The notes beneath the pieces are model-generated. The model ran no database searches. It saw nothing but the letters and a program-made list of their open reading frames with translations, and was not told where the DNA came from. Positions 29,519 through 41,000 of a stretch of DNA of 64,000 nucleotides are shown here, in pieces; the first letter of the stretch is position 1, and every line of letters starts with the position of its first letter. Made by a program: the position numbers and the translations under genes. The stretch is from Coffea arabica. Its lineage: Eukaryota; Streptophyta; Magnoliopsida; Gentianales; Rubiaceae. The stretch is taken from contig NC_092326.1 in NCBI RefSeq assembly GCF_036785885.1, forward strand, positions 39,084,287 through 39,148,286, read 5' to 3'.

Positions 29519-29543
29519 TTTCAAAATCTTGATTGTAGTCTAC
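29519..29543. repeat. stray fragment of the 122-bp satellite monomer
   Basis: About 25 bp (ATTTCAAAATCTTG then ATTGTAGTCTA) is identical to part of a monomer in R2 near 13115-13139, about 16 kb away. Neither side extends the match. Confidence 0.6.
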
Positions 29544-29704
29544 AAATTTTGATGTATATAAATGCAAGGGAAGGGTGGATAAGATTAAATAAAAAAAGTA
29601 TATAAATGTAAGGGAGAATAATAATTATATTGTATATATATATATATAGTAGGTAGGTGAATTTTACTTGTATTAATGAGCGTCCAACGGGTGTAGTAAG
29701 AAAA

Positions 29705-29706
<2 letters not shown>

Positions 29707-29740
<34 letters not shown>
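29707..29740. repeat. (TA)n microsatellite
   Basis: About 17 TA dinucleotides; a shorter TA run lies about 65 bp upstream. Confidence 0.9.
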
Positions 29741-29742
<2 letters not shown>

Positions 29743-30797
29743 ATAATTGTTACAGATAGATCGCATAATTGTTACAATATTGTTACACGATAATTGTTAC
29801 AGATAAATCGCATGGTGGAAAGATTGATTATTTCCAATCTGGGACGCCCATAAGATTCAAACATCCATTAATTATTTTTCGAATAATTTTTACATTCCAT
29901 GATGATTTGCTTGAATGTATTATTAAATTGGTTGGTTAGAAATGTTTCCTTCTTATAGAAACTATTAAAACGAAAAACAATAATCCGGTAACCTTGCTCA
30001 ATCTATATGATAAGAGAATGGCATTCTTGCAAATTGTCCCATTGATTGAGGGCATTTGAATAAGTGGAGTCCCCGACGGCGTGTTTGGAGATCCAGCGAA
30101 GCCACGTGAGAAGTCGTGTAGGCTGTAGCTCAAAGCGAGAAAGAAACGTTGGTTACAGATCACCATCAGGCTGTGATGGGTCCCACCTGTGAAATTGCCA
30201 CCTTTGAGTGACTTATTTGCCAGCTGTCACTTCCCTTGTCGATTTACTTTTGTACCCCTACGGATGGCCATTTATTTACCAGCTCGACGCCCTAAAGATC
30301 ATTTTGTCACCTGGCGGAGTCTGTTTCATTAATTCGAAGTACAGCTTAACTTGCGGTGTAAGTAGGATAGTATAATTATGCTAAAGGACGGATTTGCCCT
30401 CGCATGGTTTCCTGTGTCATTTGGCGGTTAAATTACCATGTACTAGGCTCGGAGTGCTGATTGAAGTATTAAATTAACCGATTTAGCATTATCGGTTTGT
30501 AATGTTTTGAAGGAAATACAAGAATATACCAATATTTTTCGTCTTTTCGGCTTCATGATTTTTTGGGATATTTCTAGTATGTTGTTATTTTGGATCGATG
30601 TTCATTTAGTTCAACTGTTTTGTCCCAATATAAATATTTGCGAGTTTTTCATTCGACACGATTGGAAGTTACATAAATGAAAAAAAATTACAAGAACAAA
30701 ATAAGGAAACGGTTAAACATCTTTGGTCGCAGCTTTTGTTACATCCTTTCACGTAATATTTGATTTGTGCAAGTTTCAGTATCAACAAAATCAAATA

Positions 30798-31110
30798 TTA
30801 AACCAATTCTGCTCAATTATCATTTCCTTTATAGTTCAGCCAATACAATTCGAGCCCAATAAGATGATTAATTTTCATAAACTTAATATTCGAGTTGTAG
30901 CAGAAGTTTAGTAAGAACAAAATTAATTGTTAAATCAATTGTATATACTCAAACATCAATTCTTTCGTGGTTTTAACCAATCGAATTCGAGTCTCACAAG
31001 ATGACCAAAATTAAATGGTACCTAAATCAATTCTCCTCAATTATCATTTCTTGTATATATGGTTCAACCGCTCTAATTCGAGTATATCAAGTCCATGACC
31101 AAGTTTTGTA
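30798..31110. repeat. three-unit diverged tandem repeat upstream of PCAP1
   Basis: Three copies of a 90-130 bp unit run from TAAATCAATT through a T/C-rich stretch and GGTTCAACC-like sequence to AATTCGAGT and then AAGATGA or similar. The copies start near 30798, 30930 and 31022. It is 270-580 bp upstream of the likely PCAP1 transcription start. Confidence 0.65.
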
Positions 31111-31445
31111 AACCGACATCAAGGGTACCAGAGTGTCATTGTTGGAGGAGTAGGACCAAGGAGGTTGGCTTGCCATGAGTGAAACCGTGGGCATGGTAAA
31201 AATACAATCCAACTAGAAAGGCCAATAGTTTTTTATCTTTCTTCAAGAAAACATAAATAAAATAAAATAAGGGTATATGTTGCTGACACGCATAAGGCTT
31301 CCAAAGCCTTATATTTGCCTTGATTTGGAAGCACGGTTGGGTACAAATTGCTGCTATTGAGGTGACTTGGATAAGCTTGATTAGGAGAGAGAAAAACCGC
31401 CACCACCAAGAAGCTCAACAAAGAGAGACACAGAGATTCATTCAT

Positions 31446-31845
31446 GTAAGTGAATGAAAGACACAGATTCTTTCTTCTTTTTGGCTTAAATTCTTTTTGA
31501 ATTCGTTCTGTTCTTTTTTCCTTGTAGTAGTATATGTTACTACTGTACATATTCTCGTGTGAATATTTGTTGATTGCTTTCTTCTTCTTCTTCATCTTCT
31601 TCTTCCTTTTTTTTTTGTACCTCTGATTGTGGAGAAAATATAATTTTATTTTTGGTGATGGCTTCGTGGGATTGATAAGTTACTACTAGTTTTCTTTTCT
31701 TTCATTTTTTTTTGTACCTAGGATTCTTTTGGTTTTTGTCTTCAGTCACCATCATGCATAGTTGCAAGTATGTAAAGAATTTGGCTTATTTGTTTATTTT
31801 GTACGTATACCTAATTTTCATGACGATTTTTTGTTTGTTGTGTAG
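31446..31845 (+). other. 400-nt intron in the PCAP1 5' untranslated region
   Basis: A perfect donor (CAT then GTAAGTG) at 31446 follows a purine-rich leader, and a poly-T tract with GTGTAG ends at 31845, 34 nt before the start codon. 5'-UTR introns like this often raise expression in plants. The pairing of these sites is inference. Confidence 0.65.
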
Positions 31846-31879
31846 ATTTTTGGGTAGCTACTGAAGTTAGCTAGATATC

Positions 31880-32856
31880 ATGGGGATCAGCTCCTGGAAA
31901 GAGAAGGTGCTACCAAAAATCAAGAAAGTTTTTGAGAAGAACGGCACTAAAAAGGCTGCTGCTGCTGAAGTTACCAAAGCTTTCGAGGAATCTAAGGTAC
32001 GTTTTCAGTTTTTACCGCTTTCTAGTGTTGGTTGTACTTTTGTTTCTCAGTTTCCTTTCTCTGCCAGAGTCTGTTATCCTAGTAAGCTACTAAATTGTGC
32101 TTTTTGTCTCACGTATATATTAATTCAGGGGCAATACACTACTGAGTTTGAAGGGAAAAAAACTGAGCTCGAAGCTAAAGTTGTTGAGGTCTATGAAGCT
32201 TCACCATCTGAAGTCAAGGTCAGTGAAATTTCTGCCAAAATTTTATACAGATAATATTCCATCTATTTGTTTGATTAAAGCCCATCAAAAATCAATAACC
32301 AATAAATAAATACACAGGCTTTGATTAAAGAACCTAAGGAGGCTGGCCTGAAGAAGCACTCTGCTGCTGTTCAGAAGTTCTTGGATGAGCTTGTCAAGAT
32401 TGGTATGCATGTTTTAATATTTTATATTAAAAAAAAAACAATTATTGTTATCTAATTTTTATCCAAGTTGAATTTTTTTTTTTTTTTTTTGGTGGGGTCA
32501 AAGAATTCCCTGGAGCAAAGACAGTTTCAGAGGGAGCAACAAAGGTCGGGCCATCATATTTATCAGGGCCAATAACCTTTTTGTTTGAGAAGGTATCCAC
32601 ATGTATCCCAGAGGAGGTGAAGAAAGAGGAGGAGGCACCAGCTGCGGCAGCAGAAACCACCGCAGAATCAAGTGAGGTTAAGGAGAAGGAGATAGTAGTT
32701 GAAGCTGAGAAGAAAGAGGAAGTGGTGACTGAGGCCGTAGTAGAGAAGGTTGAAGCACCAGCTGAGGCTCCTCCGGCCAAAGAAGCCAAGGTGGAAGAAG
32801 CAGCACCAGAACCAGCACCAGCACCTGCACCAGCAGCTGAGCCACCAAAGGCTTGA
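31880..32856 (+). CDS. plasma membrane-associated cation-binding protein 1 (PCAP1/DREPP), 214 aa
   Basis: PCAP1 is a plant-specific peripheral plasma-membrane protein that binds calcium-calmodulin and phosphoinositides and affects microtubules. Exons are 31880-31996, 32129-32218, 32318-32402 and 32504-32856, giving 645 nt in frame. The N-terminal basic segment (KEKVLPKIKKVFEKNGTKKAAAAE) and the central EFPGAK...GPITFLFEKVS block match the family. A Glu/Pro/Ala-rich acidic tail starts near residue 140 and ends in AEPPKA. Gly2 is present, but residue 6, usually Ser in PCAP1 homologues and favoured for N-myristoylation, is Trp, because the N-terminus (MGISSWKEKV) is about two residues longer. 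Exon 4 is preceded by a long T tract containing the acceptor. The family call is firm. Confidence 0.95.
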
Positions 32857-32869
32857 TTGGAATTATATG

Positions 32870-35270
32870 ATGATTGGTGATGGTGAATTCAAGTGGGGTA
32901 GTAGATGAATGAACTTAAAAAACTGAGAGAGAGTTTGGATTTTTAAGTTGGGGGTTTTTTTTTTTTTTTTTTTTTTAATTTATATGAACTGTGTAAAGAA
33001 GAAGACACAAAACTTTGATTTGTTATTCTTTATTTCTTCTTCCCCTGTCCTAGTCCTAGTCCTACCCTTTCTTTCTTCCCCTTTGTAATCTTAACCCAAA
33101 GCATTCTGTTCTTTTATGGGTTTTTCATCGTTGTATGACTCAGGGTTTTCATTTGCTGCATTGTTAGTTTTTACTGCTTCGCAATTATTTGCTAGTAGAT
33201 GAAAAAAAATAAAATTCACCAGATTTTTTATGCAAAATGGTCATGTTTTGGAAGTAAACTGTTAGTCTACTGCATACTCCCTCCTCCCTCTCTGGCCTCT
33301 TCCCCACAACAATAATACTAATGAACAAAAACACATGGGAGCAGATAGCACAATGGCAGCAGTCCTAAGCAGTAAGCACACGATGGATATTCATATTTCA
33401 ATCACATGATCTGGTTCTTGATTCAGAAGCCAGCCACATATGTTTACCCTACTTACTACAACGATAATATATAGCAGCGCAGTGTCAACATCCTGTTGTG
33501 ATGGGGCATATAGCATATGGTGCAATTTTTTTTTAATCAAACGACAACAATTAGTCTAACTTACTCCTACTCGTAACGTATGATTAAATCACCGATTTGT
33601 AAAAGTATCTATATCAATTGTACTGGTGCATATAGTATATCATGATGAGATTAAAACCAACAATTGTGAAAACCCTAATTGCTTGGATGTTTGTATGAAA
33701 GAATGGATTGGTTTTCTTGCAAAATTATACAAATAAATTGGATGAATATTCATTGTCTAACCTGGTGGTGGATTATTATATTTGCCAATCTATCAACTAT
33801 AGAAATTGTTTATAAATTTAGTTACTTTAAATGGTCAAAGAAAATATACAGATGAAGAGATAAAAGTTGTTAAAAGAGAGACAAAATAAATAAATAAAAG
33901 AATTTAACTTGATGAGAGGGAGTAATTAATTTTTGATCAATCAATGAACAAAAACATTTGAATACTAAAGGGACCAAAAATAAATAAGTATTAACCAATA
34001 AATTGGGTTTGTTTAACAAGTGACATTGGTCAACAAAAGCCTGAGGAAAATCGACGTTAAATTAAATGACAAAATATTGAAATGTAAATAAGGGCAATAA
34101 ATATGATCATCTGCGTAGATCAAATATAATTCAAGTGTACCAATTAATATTCACAAGAAAATATTCAAAAATTCAAGTTTGAAAATTTATCAAACACAAA
34201 TTACTGTTTAAATTTGGTTTAATTAGTTGGTGAACCAAATTCGAATGAACTCTTACTGAATCGAGCTCGGTTTGAGTATTGAGTAGTATGGTTCATATTT
34301 CAACCTATTTACTGAATCAAGCCTTATATTAACTCTTATATACATTAATGAATTGTTGATTATTATAAGTTTATAGCTTAGATACTACATTAAGTTATCA
34401 TGAAAAACTACAAGAAATATTATTGGCACTTCACTTTTATAATCTATTAACATATAATCTATTAACTGAAAATCATATGATACAAATGAAAAGATTAAAA
34501 GAAAAGATTTTTTTTATAACTTTCGTGATTACATTTCACAATTACATTTTTTCTTTACATACATCAAATCATCACAATATATATATATATATTAATTATA
34601 AAAATTCCAGAAAATAACATTTGCCAAAACTAATTACTAGATATAAGAATAGGCAGGATATGCCAACCATATTCCCTAGACGTCTAATCATTTGAAAGCT
34701 TAAGAAGTATCTAATTCCACATTTTTTTTTTCTTAAAAGAAACGCACAAATATCAAATTGGAAAGGATTATGTCCCTCATAAATCCAGAAAGGATCCATT
34801 GTCCTTCTTGAAATGTAGAATCATAAATGCCAATGGACTGTGGTGGGGTTGCTTTGCATGAGAAGCACCCATTCAAACACCAAACGCGTTTTCTTGCAAG
34901 CAACACATGGAAGTGCTCATCAATTGAAGACCATACATACATAATAAATTACAGTACTTAGATTGTCAAGCTCAGTTTAAAGAAGAGCATGTTTTGTTGC
35001 AACAGGAGGCAGCAGTTGATCAGGATTAACCTTTACAAACTATGATTACAATTCATCTATATATCATCAGTACTAGTATTAATCATGTTGGTACTTGAGT
35101 TGAGATCATCATGATGATATGAACCAGGCTAATTTTCTTGAAAAGACCTAAAATTTTCTGATTCATCCTTTTAATTCCCTAGTCATATCTAATATATTAG
35201 TCACGATAGCTCTCACCTCATAGATGTCCAAAATTCCTGTATGTATACACGCAGCTCATTAAGATCATTG
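32870..35270. other. PCAP1 3' flank and gene-free intergenic region
   Basis: A T-rich 3' untranslated region follows PCAP1, with long T runs near 32.95 kb. The rest is AT-rich spacer with one truncated MITE; no gene is supported. Confidence 0.5.
34523..34622. mobile_element. truncated MITE, GTTTGGATTG-type family
   Basis: GTGATTACATTTCACAATTAC and TTTACATACATCAAATCATCAC match the MITE at 16041-16178. A TA microsatellite has expanded inside it and the left terminus is missing. Confidence 0.55.
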
Positions 35271-35274
35271 TCGC

Positions 35275-35487
35275 CAACACATGTTTGGCTCAACTTAGTT
35301 GGCAAGGAAGGCCATTCATTCTGTGTATATGTCGCGTCTGTGTTTCCGCTGTCGATGCAACGGTTGTATTGACGGACGATTTGCAAAAATCTTTGTAAGG
35401 AATCTATGGTTCTCGAAATATGTCTTAATTCGTAGTAGTGACCGAAGTCGAACTCACCCAAACTTTTTACTACAAAAAAAATAAATA
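35275..35487 (+). mobile_element. possible SINE
   Basis: An A-box-like TGGCTCAACTTAGTTGG (35286-35302) and a B-box-like GAAGTCGAACTCACC (35444-35458) are followed by an A-rich tail. The boxes are farther apart than usual and no target duplication was found, so the call is tentative. Confidence 0.3.
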
Positions 35488-35489
35488 AA

Positions 35490-37235
35490 GAAAATTCAGA
35501 CCATTGGCCTTATTTTGTTTCTTATTTGTATTTTTTTTAAGGTTCAAGAAAGGTACGTTTCATTCTCAAATCGGTTAGAAACCTCGACCACACAATTCAC
35601 ATATAGTTTCTCTCTAATGCTGTTTAAACCAAAATTTCAGAATACAGCAAAAAGGATGTACAACTGATCTCTATTCATCATTACTCATTCATGATGCCAC
35701 CATGGTTAGGAAATTTAGCAGGAGATTATAAGGGCTTCCCTTGCCATTAGTCAAACCCCACTTGCAGTCCTTGACAATCCATCTTAATTCAATCTTTCTA
35801 AAATGCTTTTTACAAACTTAATCCCTTATATATTAGGCATATGATCATACTTTTTTAGGACATGTACGAAGATAGAAGTAAGACCAACACTTGCACAAGG
35901 GACAATCTAAAAGCTGAAATGTGAGAGGCAAAACTTGAAAGTATGCAAAGCTTAAGGGACTAATAAGAAGACTGAATATGTTCAGAAAACTGGCAATCTC
36001 CTCATGCCAATTAACTTCACGAAGAACAGTGAAATCCTTGAGTTAGTAAGAATTTGGAATCACTTCAACAAAACAATTAACTCTTGCAAGAGAACTTTAT
36101 TTGACTTCAGAAAATGTTAAGAGTCTAATATCTCAAGCTTAGAAATAATTCTCAAAGGAGAAAAGAAGACGAGTGAGGGGCTACAGCAGGTGGTTACAAT
36201 TATTTCCTTTTTGTCCTTTTTCTGCTGATTTCAGACATTGAAGTTAATTCAACAGGATCACAAGGTAGCCCGTCAAAGAGAGAAGGAATTCAACAAAGAC
36301 TACAAGCCAGACTTCTCATCCATTCAACATTTCTGAGCTGTAGTACATTCCAAATAAATTCAAACAACAAAAATCAACAAAGAACATTCATAGTGCTGTA
36401 TGTCTCAACCATGCCCATCAATCATCAAGAACGCCAAAATACACAATAATGTTACTTGTAGTTTCTAATACCATCCAACTTCCAAATACACGAATTATAC
36501 ATGGAAAGAACATTACAACTATGCAGAGCCCATGCCAAATATCTGATGATCTATGATCTTCTACCCTGTAATTCATCTAAGTTCCTGAAGTTAAACTGGA
36601 ATTCAGGAAATCTTGGGCTTTATCTTTGTTCTACAACACATGAACTATTTAAGGGTCAAGTGAACAACCAGTAGAGAACTCCTAGTACACATTCAGAAAA
36701 CAATGCTGTCATATGAAGCTATTCCGACTAGTTACACTAAATTTATCTCTTTACAAGGTCTATGAGTATGCAGAAGGCTCATCTTTCAACAGGCTTTTAT
36801 GATTCTCTCAATGCACCATTGCACTCAAATTAGCACCTTAAATTATTAATATCCTAAAACCAAAACCAAAAGATTTACCTCAGCCAGTCAGCATAAAAAA
36901 GTGCTTAGTTACAAGTCAAGAAGCAAACCATTTAACAAAGTAGCTGACATCTTTTATTAACAAGTACTTTTTATTAACAAGTAGGTGTAGAAGATGAGTA
37001 GATTTTGCCACTCAATTAAACCAAAATACTTAATCAGTGACATTCAAAGCACTTAAAAAAGTAAACAGGCAGCCTCAAAATGATTAAGCATCCTGTAGCT
37101 TATATTGAAATTTCCAACAGTTTTACACTGGCCTCAAGAGGACCCTCAGCTTGATCATTTGGATATGACTTTCAAAGCAAGGAATAAAGAAACCAGAATT
37201 AGATGATGTGGATAATAACTTTCCAACTTCAAGGT
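35490..37235. other. gene-free region, probably 3' flank of the methyltransferase gene
   Basis: No open frame with family motifs is present. Part of this may be 3' untranslated sequence of the minus-strand gene that ends at 37242. The composition is AT-rich with no bounded repeat. Confidence 0.45.
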
Positions 37236-37241
37236 TTACTA

Positions 37242-38009
37242 TTAGTTGTTTGTGCTATTTCTACTTTTCCAGAGTGATACTTGAGAAAATTGAGAAATAA
37301 ATGATCCAATAGCAGTACCATGATTCAACACCTTCGCTTCGTTTGCCTCCAATTTGCTATTTGGATCTCGCCAAAATTTAATAACATGGAGACTCTCTTC
37401 TTCTGTTGATCTCTGCAACACGATACGAGCAGCATAACCTTTCTTTTTCATCTGAAGGCATATATCAGAAGGGTCATTCGCAGTGAGGGTAACCATATAT
37501 AACCAACCCTTATCAGACAAAAGCCTGTCTGCAATGGGCAATATCTTATCAATAACACTCCGTCCATTTTCTCCTCCAGCCCATGCAGAAGTAATCCCAT
37601 CACAACCCACTTCTTCTTCAGGTGTTGGCACATAAGGTGGGTTAACGACCATAACATCTACCAATCCCATCAATCGCCCCTCCAGACCTGCTGCAACATC
37701 GGTATTTACCAACTCAGCATGAACTCCATGTGCTTTCAATGTATCACTTGTCACATCCAAAGCATGAGGGTTAATGTCTGTTGCAATAAAGTAGGATCCA
37801 CAGACATCACCCCCAAGCAAAAGAGCAAGGGAAGTAATCACATATCCACTACCACAACCGATTTCCAAGCAAAAAATTGGACGATGCTCAAGCAAGTTTG
37901 TTCGATCAGCTAGAAGTGCATCAACTAGTGCAAATGAGTCATCACAGGGATCATAGACTTCAGGATGTGAATTTACAAGACGTATTTGAGCAATTCTATA
38001 GGACATCAT
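37242..38009 (-). CDS. HEMK2/N6AMT1-type protein glutamine methyltransferase, 255 aa
   Basis: Members of this family methylate the Gln of the GGQ motif in release factor eRF1, using S-adenosylmethionine; human N6AMT1 also acts on a histone lysine. The protein shows the SAM-binding motif I EIGCGSGYV (residues 49-57), an acidic loop after ATDIN (76-80), and the catalytic NPPYVPTP (123-130), the hallmark of this group. The N-terminal SHPEVYDPCDDSFALVDAL matches eukaryotic HEMK2 proteins from their first residues, so the coding region is complete in one exon. Two ATGs in a row begin it; the second corresponds to the usual start. Just upstream on the minus strand, TTTTTGCAG ends at 38019, so at least one noncoding exon lies upstream. 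The actual substrate is inferred from the family. Confidence 0.93.
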   Translation of the reverse strand: MMSYRIAQIRLVNSHPEVYDPCDDSFALVDALLADRTNLLEHRPIFCLEIGCGSGYVITSLALLLGGDVCGSYFIATDINPHALDVTSDTLKAHGVHAELVNTDVAAGLEGRLMGLVDVMVVNPPYVPTPEEEVGCDGITSAWAGGENGRSVIDKILPIADRLLSDKGWLYMVTLTANDPSDICLQMKKKGYAARIVLQRSTEEESLHVIKFWRDPNSKLEANEAKVLNHGTAIGSFISQFSQVSLWKSRNSTNN

Positions 38010-38018
38010 TCATCAATT
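37998..38018 (-). promoter_or_regulatory. five-codon upstream ORF overlapping the methyltransferase start, just after a 5'-UTR splice acceptor
   Basis: The exon begins at 38018 on the minus strand, right after TTTTTGCAG. An ATG at 38013 opens a five-codon frame (ATGAATGATGTCCTATAG) that stops inside the main coding sequence, in another frame from the main ATG at 38009. Such overlapping uORFs commonly reduce translation of the main frame; here that is inference. Confidence 0.55.
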
Positions 38019-38019
38019 C

Positions 38020-41000
38020 TGCAAAAATATATCAAATTTGTTTGGACTTCACAATAGAGTGGCTACCTTAACACAAAACCTGCGAACAAGTCAGGAATTT
38101 GGTACAGGAATAGGAGCAATAGAAAAAAGGAACGCATGATAAAAAAAGGAAAAGAAAAAGAAAAAGGAATAACAGCAAATACAATAAACTTCAGTTACAG
38201 AATCACATAGAAAAACAATTTATCTGACATAACAGCTTCAAAAAAATGAATGAATAAATAAAAGAAGAAGAAGAAGGGAACGACTCCAAATATAATAAAC
38301 TTAAGTAACAGAATCACATAAAAATTCAATTTATCTGAAGGCAACTAAGACTTCCATTTCCATAATATTTTTTGTCACTCTAAACTTTTTGCAGTTAAGA
38401 AACAACAATTCAAGAAAAAATCATCATAATTCAAGAAAAAATCATCATACATAGATATGTATTGAAGCAATTACCTGACACCATTGTTATTACTTATTTG
38501 AAAAATTGACTATTGTAAACAACTATATTAAGCATACATATTCGTCTCTGTCTTGGGTGCTAATTCTAAAACCAAGCTATTCTTGAACAGCTCTGTAATT
38601 AGGCTGAAGAAAATCAAACAAAGCTGGTTTATATAACCAGCTGAGGTGGAGTTGGACATAGAAAGTTATTAATCTACTAAATGAAGCAGGAAAACCCTAG
38701 GTTCTTCCCCTTGCCATCCTCTCCAGTTGCTCCTAGCCACTATCGCCTCTTCAATCTACCATCTAGTTACAATTGCCTCTTTTGACTCGTCAGCCTCTCT
38801 TGGGGTTGCCTCTACTCTCTGTTTCACTGCTGTAATCAAGGTATTACCAATTTTTGTCTCCAGCTGAGCTGAATTTATTACTTACTTCTGCTTTTTGACT
38901 ACAAGCCACTAGCAACGATTATTAAAGATCCGACATAAGAAAAAGTTATGCATAGCAGAGATGATAATGCCACAGCAGAGATTTTAATGTCCCAGCATAT
39001 TTTGTCCAAATGACATATTTGTCCTCAGTAGTCAACGGGCATAATTTAGCAAGTTACATATAGGACCCACCAGAGATTTGGTTCTATTAGTCCTCTGGAC
39101 TCTGACTATGCCTCTCTCCGTCCCAGGATCCCATCCGAAAGTCCACCAAATAACAAAAGGCACATGAAAAAGCAGTTGGAGCTTAAATCCGGTGCCGTTG
39201 ATTTGGGCTGAAGAGCTTGCGAAGATGTTCAAATACTTTTACAAGATTCTGCATTTTTGAACACACAAGTTTTTTTTTTTTTTTGGTTTTTTTGTTTTTT
39301 TGTTGACGAGGGTTGGGATTTAAGAAGTGGGGAGGGGCAGGGAATTTGAACTCAAGACCTCTAATCCTTAAGGCCTCAACCTTAGCCACTAGAGAAGACT
39401 CAGTCTGGATGTCAACAAAGTAAAAATCGACTTAACCTGATTTTATTTTCTGTCCTTCTATTTTGTTTCATCATTTCTGTTCGGATTCTTGAGCTATTGC
39501 CTATTAGTCAAGGTTTAGAATTATACTTAAGTCTTTATGTTTAACTTTTAAATTATCTGAGGAAAAGAGAAAAAGCATTGACGTGTACTTGAATTCAGGC
39601 AGCCTCGGTATGCCACCAAGCAAACTTCGGCCTCTGTTACTTTTGATTGTCCGATCATGGCCTGACCATCAATATTTTTTTTTTCACAGAGGCAGATAAT
39701 AGGGCATAGTTTTTGAAGAAATCTTTTACTGTGAAGGTGGATTCACTTACAATACATGAACTAAAGCTGTGAATGAGATATTGTAAGAAGATGTGCCTTT
39801 TGTGCTGGTGGTGATAGCATGATAATAAATCCTCACTACCATCTTTTTTGGGTGCCAAGAGAAATTAAGGGAAAACGGCAAATGAAGTTGAGGCCTCCAA
39901 TCTCTGTTCCAACTTCCAGTCGCCAATCTTGTTCAGAGTCGAAGTTGAGTACAGGAGATATTAAGATTTGAGGGATGACTCAGAGGTGTTAAACATGTGT
40001 GGGTCCCATGCAAAACTTGTTAAATTCTGATATTGACACTCAAGGGCAAATTTGGTACTTAAACAAAATGTGCTGTGGCATTAAAATTAGAGCAGTGGCA
40101 ATATCAGCTGTCATCCTGTATGCCTATGCAAAATTGTGATAATTGATAATATGCAGAAAACTACATGGTCTGCTTCAGTGGTAAAGCTATTTATACTCAG
40201 AAGTCAAATCCCATGGACATGCCAGATCTGACTAATCATCACATCAGCTAAGAGTAAAACAAAGCTGACAGCTTCTTTCATCACCAGATTCTCATAGAAG
40301 ATATAATTTTCATAAGAAAATGAGGGATAAGGAACAGTCATCTTTATACTTGTGAATTTGGTTTTAGAACTTTCAAGGAAGATTGAAGTTTTGACTTTGA
40401 CATTGTTCGATATTTATCTGACTCTCATATACTGCATCCTACAAGCAAACAATTTCTTAATAAATAACTATTCCTGAAGAATTTCTGCTTGACGTCATCT
40501 TACAGTTTTCTTAGTGTGTCTAAATTTGATTATCTAATTTGAACTTGATTTATCACTAAATCATTTAATGTGTTTGAACAATTAGACAAAAAAAGCTTGA
40601 TAAATGACATATTTAGTTTCTATGTACATTGCTGATTCTTATAAAGGTATGTTTCTTCCATATATTCTTCCCAAAAAGTAACAGGGAAGACGTTGCATCA
40701 ATGAGTTGGACCTTGAATTTTTCAAAATCGTCCCTTGAAACCAGATTGGGCAATGAACGAGTAAAATGGAAAAAAACTCCCTTTGGATACGATTTAGTTA
40801 TTCAATTCAAGATTTATGAGGTGAGAATGGAAGAAGACAACAACATGCTTCATGTGGTAACATTTTTTTCTTTCCATTTGGCAGTTAAGGCAAGACAAAT
40901 CCTCCGCTTTAGTGTAAAATATTCTGAAAGAATGTCAAATGACTTGTAGTGATTCGAAGCTTCTAATGGTTAAAAAATAAGTACTTGCGATACATTTTTA

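Larger units (their letters stand above)
27637..31370. other. gene-free intergenic region upstream of PCAP1
   Basis: No credible gene is seen. It contains one MITE, a TA microsatellite, a stray fragment of the 122-bp satellite monomer, and a three-unit diverged repeat just upstream of PCAP1. Confidence 0.55.

Noticed and set aside
31233-31595. 120-residue minus-strand open frame
   Set aside because: It lies antisense to the PCAP1 leader and first intron and looks low in complexity.
40629-40949. 106-residue plus-strand open frame
   Set aside because: No recognisable motif, no splice or promoter context, and no similarity I can name.
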